A DNA stretch of 6,652 nt, taken from Campylobacterales bacterium. Lineage in GTDB: Bacteria; Campylobacterota; Campylobacteria; Campylobacterales; JALSKU01. Positions 6,268 through 6,652 of this stretch are shown here, in pieces. The DNA lies in contig JALVXV010000292.1 in NCBI GenBank assembly GCA_027038235.1, forward strand, positions 1 to 6,652, read 5' to 3'. Position numbers and translations under genes: made by a program. Every line of letters starts with the position of its first letter. Within the stretch, counting starts at the first letter, position 1. The notes under the pieces were generated by a model, which worked only from the letters and a program-made list of their open reading frames with translations, ran no database searches and was not told the origin of the DNA.

Positions 6268-6270
6268 AAT

Positions 6271-6652
6271 ATGGAAGTAGAAATTTCAAGAAGAAGATTT
6301 TTGCAAGGAAGTGTTGCACTTACTATAGTAGGTGGAACTGCTTTTAGCGCCTCTTCTCTCTTGTCAGCCGAAGAGGAGAAAGGGAAGCTAAAGGTAACAA
6401 CCAAGACTGAACTTAGCAAAGCTGAAAATATTCCCTTTCTTTGTGGAATGTGCGTAAACAAATGTGCAGGTTTTGCTAGAGTTGAACTTGAGGGAAAATA
6501 TAAAGGGATGGTCACAAAGCTAAATCCCAACCCATACTTTCCCAAGTCAAGAAATATGCTCTGTCCAAGAGGAAATGCAGGTATCCAAACCCTTTATGAT
6601 CCTGATAGATTGAAGTATCCTCTTGTTAGGATAGGAGAAAGAGGTGATGGAA
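6271..6652 (+). CDS. Tat-exported molybdopterin oxidoreductase catalytic subunit (3' partial)
   Basis: The first 127 residues of a DMSO-reductase-superfamily enzyme are present, and the frame stays open to the window edge. A twin-arginine signal is clear: SRRRFLQG (6-13), a hydrophobic stretch (about 14-31) and a likely cleavage after LSA (33), so the mature enzyme should be periplasmic. Next comes the N-terminal [4Fe-4S] motif C58-x2-C61-x3-C65-x32-C98 (LCGMCVNKC, then LCPRGNAG). The family segment YDPDRLKYPLVRIGERG (109-125) then leads into the molybdopterin domain. The pattern fits polysulfide, thiosulfate, tetrathionate, arsenate or related reductase/oxidase subunits (PsrA/PhsA/TtrA/ArrA-like), which normally work with an FeS subunit and a membrane anchor encoded next door. 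Which substrate it uses cannot be told from this fragment. It has its own FNR-like promoter and a perfect ribosome site, so it is probably the first gene of a new operon running off the right edge. Confidence 0.9.
   Translation, partial: MEVEISRRRFLQGSVALTIVGGTAFSASSLLSAEEEKGKLKVTTKTELSKAENIPFLCGMCVNKCAGFARVELEGKYKGMVTKLNPNPYFPKSRNMLCPRGNAGIQTLYDPDRLKYPLVRIGERGDG

Noticed and set aside
6057..6270. Small RNA or short peptide gene in the gap before the molybdoenzyme
   Set aside because: Only trivial open frames occur (for example eight codons from an ATG at 6153), and no stable G/C-containing fold is visible.
1..6652. Mobile element, defence island, CRISPR array or other novel multi-gene system
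   Set aside because: All open frames of size belong to recognised housekeeping or respiratory families, and there are no integrase, transposase, toxin or spaced direct repeats.

Overview
This 6.65 kb window is low-GC (about one third G+C by eye) chromosomal DNA, densely packed with same-strand genes. It most likely comes from a member of the Campylobacterota (Epsilonproteobacteria), of the Sulfurimonas, Sulfurovum, Arcobacter or Sulfurospirillum kind. This assignment is inference. It rests on the AT-rich codon use (TTA, AGA, ATA), TATAAT -10 boxes in T-rich intergenic DNA without clear -35 boxes, the pyrG-recJ pairing that I recall from Campylobacter and Helicobacter, and a respiratory Tat-exported molybdoenzyme.

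Layout, all on the + strand. (1) 1-1635: ilvD, dihydroxy-acid dehydratase, missing roughly its first 20 codons at the left edge. (2) 1636-2277: a MarC-family membrane protein that starts on the base after the ilvD stop. (3) 2274-2687: a hotdog-fold thioesterase overlapping marC by 4 bases. These three look like one transcription unit. (4) 2688-2857: a 170-base gap with a candidate promoter, a small hairpin and an unusual array of degenerate 7-base repeats whose orientation reverses halfway, so it can fold into a long stem. (5) 2858-4489: pyrG, CTP synthase. (6) 4482-6056: recJ, single-strand-specific 5'-3' exonuclease, overlapping pyrG by 8 bases. (7) 6057-6270: a very AT-rich 214-base gap with inverted repeats, two TATAAT boxes and an FNR/CRP-like palindrome at exactly the spacing of a class II activator site. 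(8) 6271-6652 and beyond: the start of a Tat-exported, [4Fe-4S]- and molybdopterin-dependent oxidoreductase catalytic subunit (polysulfide/thiosulfate/tetrathionate/arsenate reductase superfamily), cut by the right edge.

The first six genes are housekeeping: branched-chain amino acid synthesis, membrane and acyl-thioester metabolism, pyrimidine nucleotide supply and DNA repair. The last gene begins what is probably a separate, regulated respiratory operon. I see no CRISPR array, RNA gene, transposon, phage gene or obvious defence system. The least ordinary items are the heptad array upstream of pyrG and the promoter architecture of the molybdoenzyme gene. Neither proves an undescribed system.
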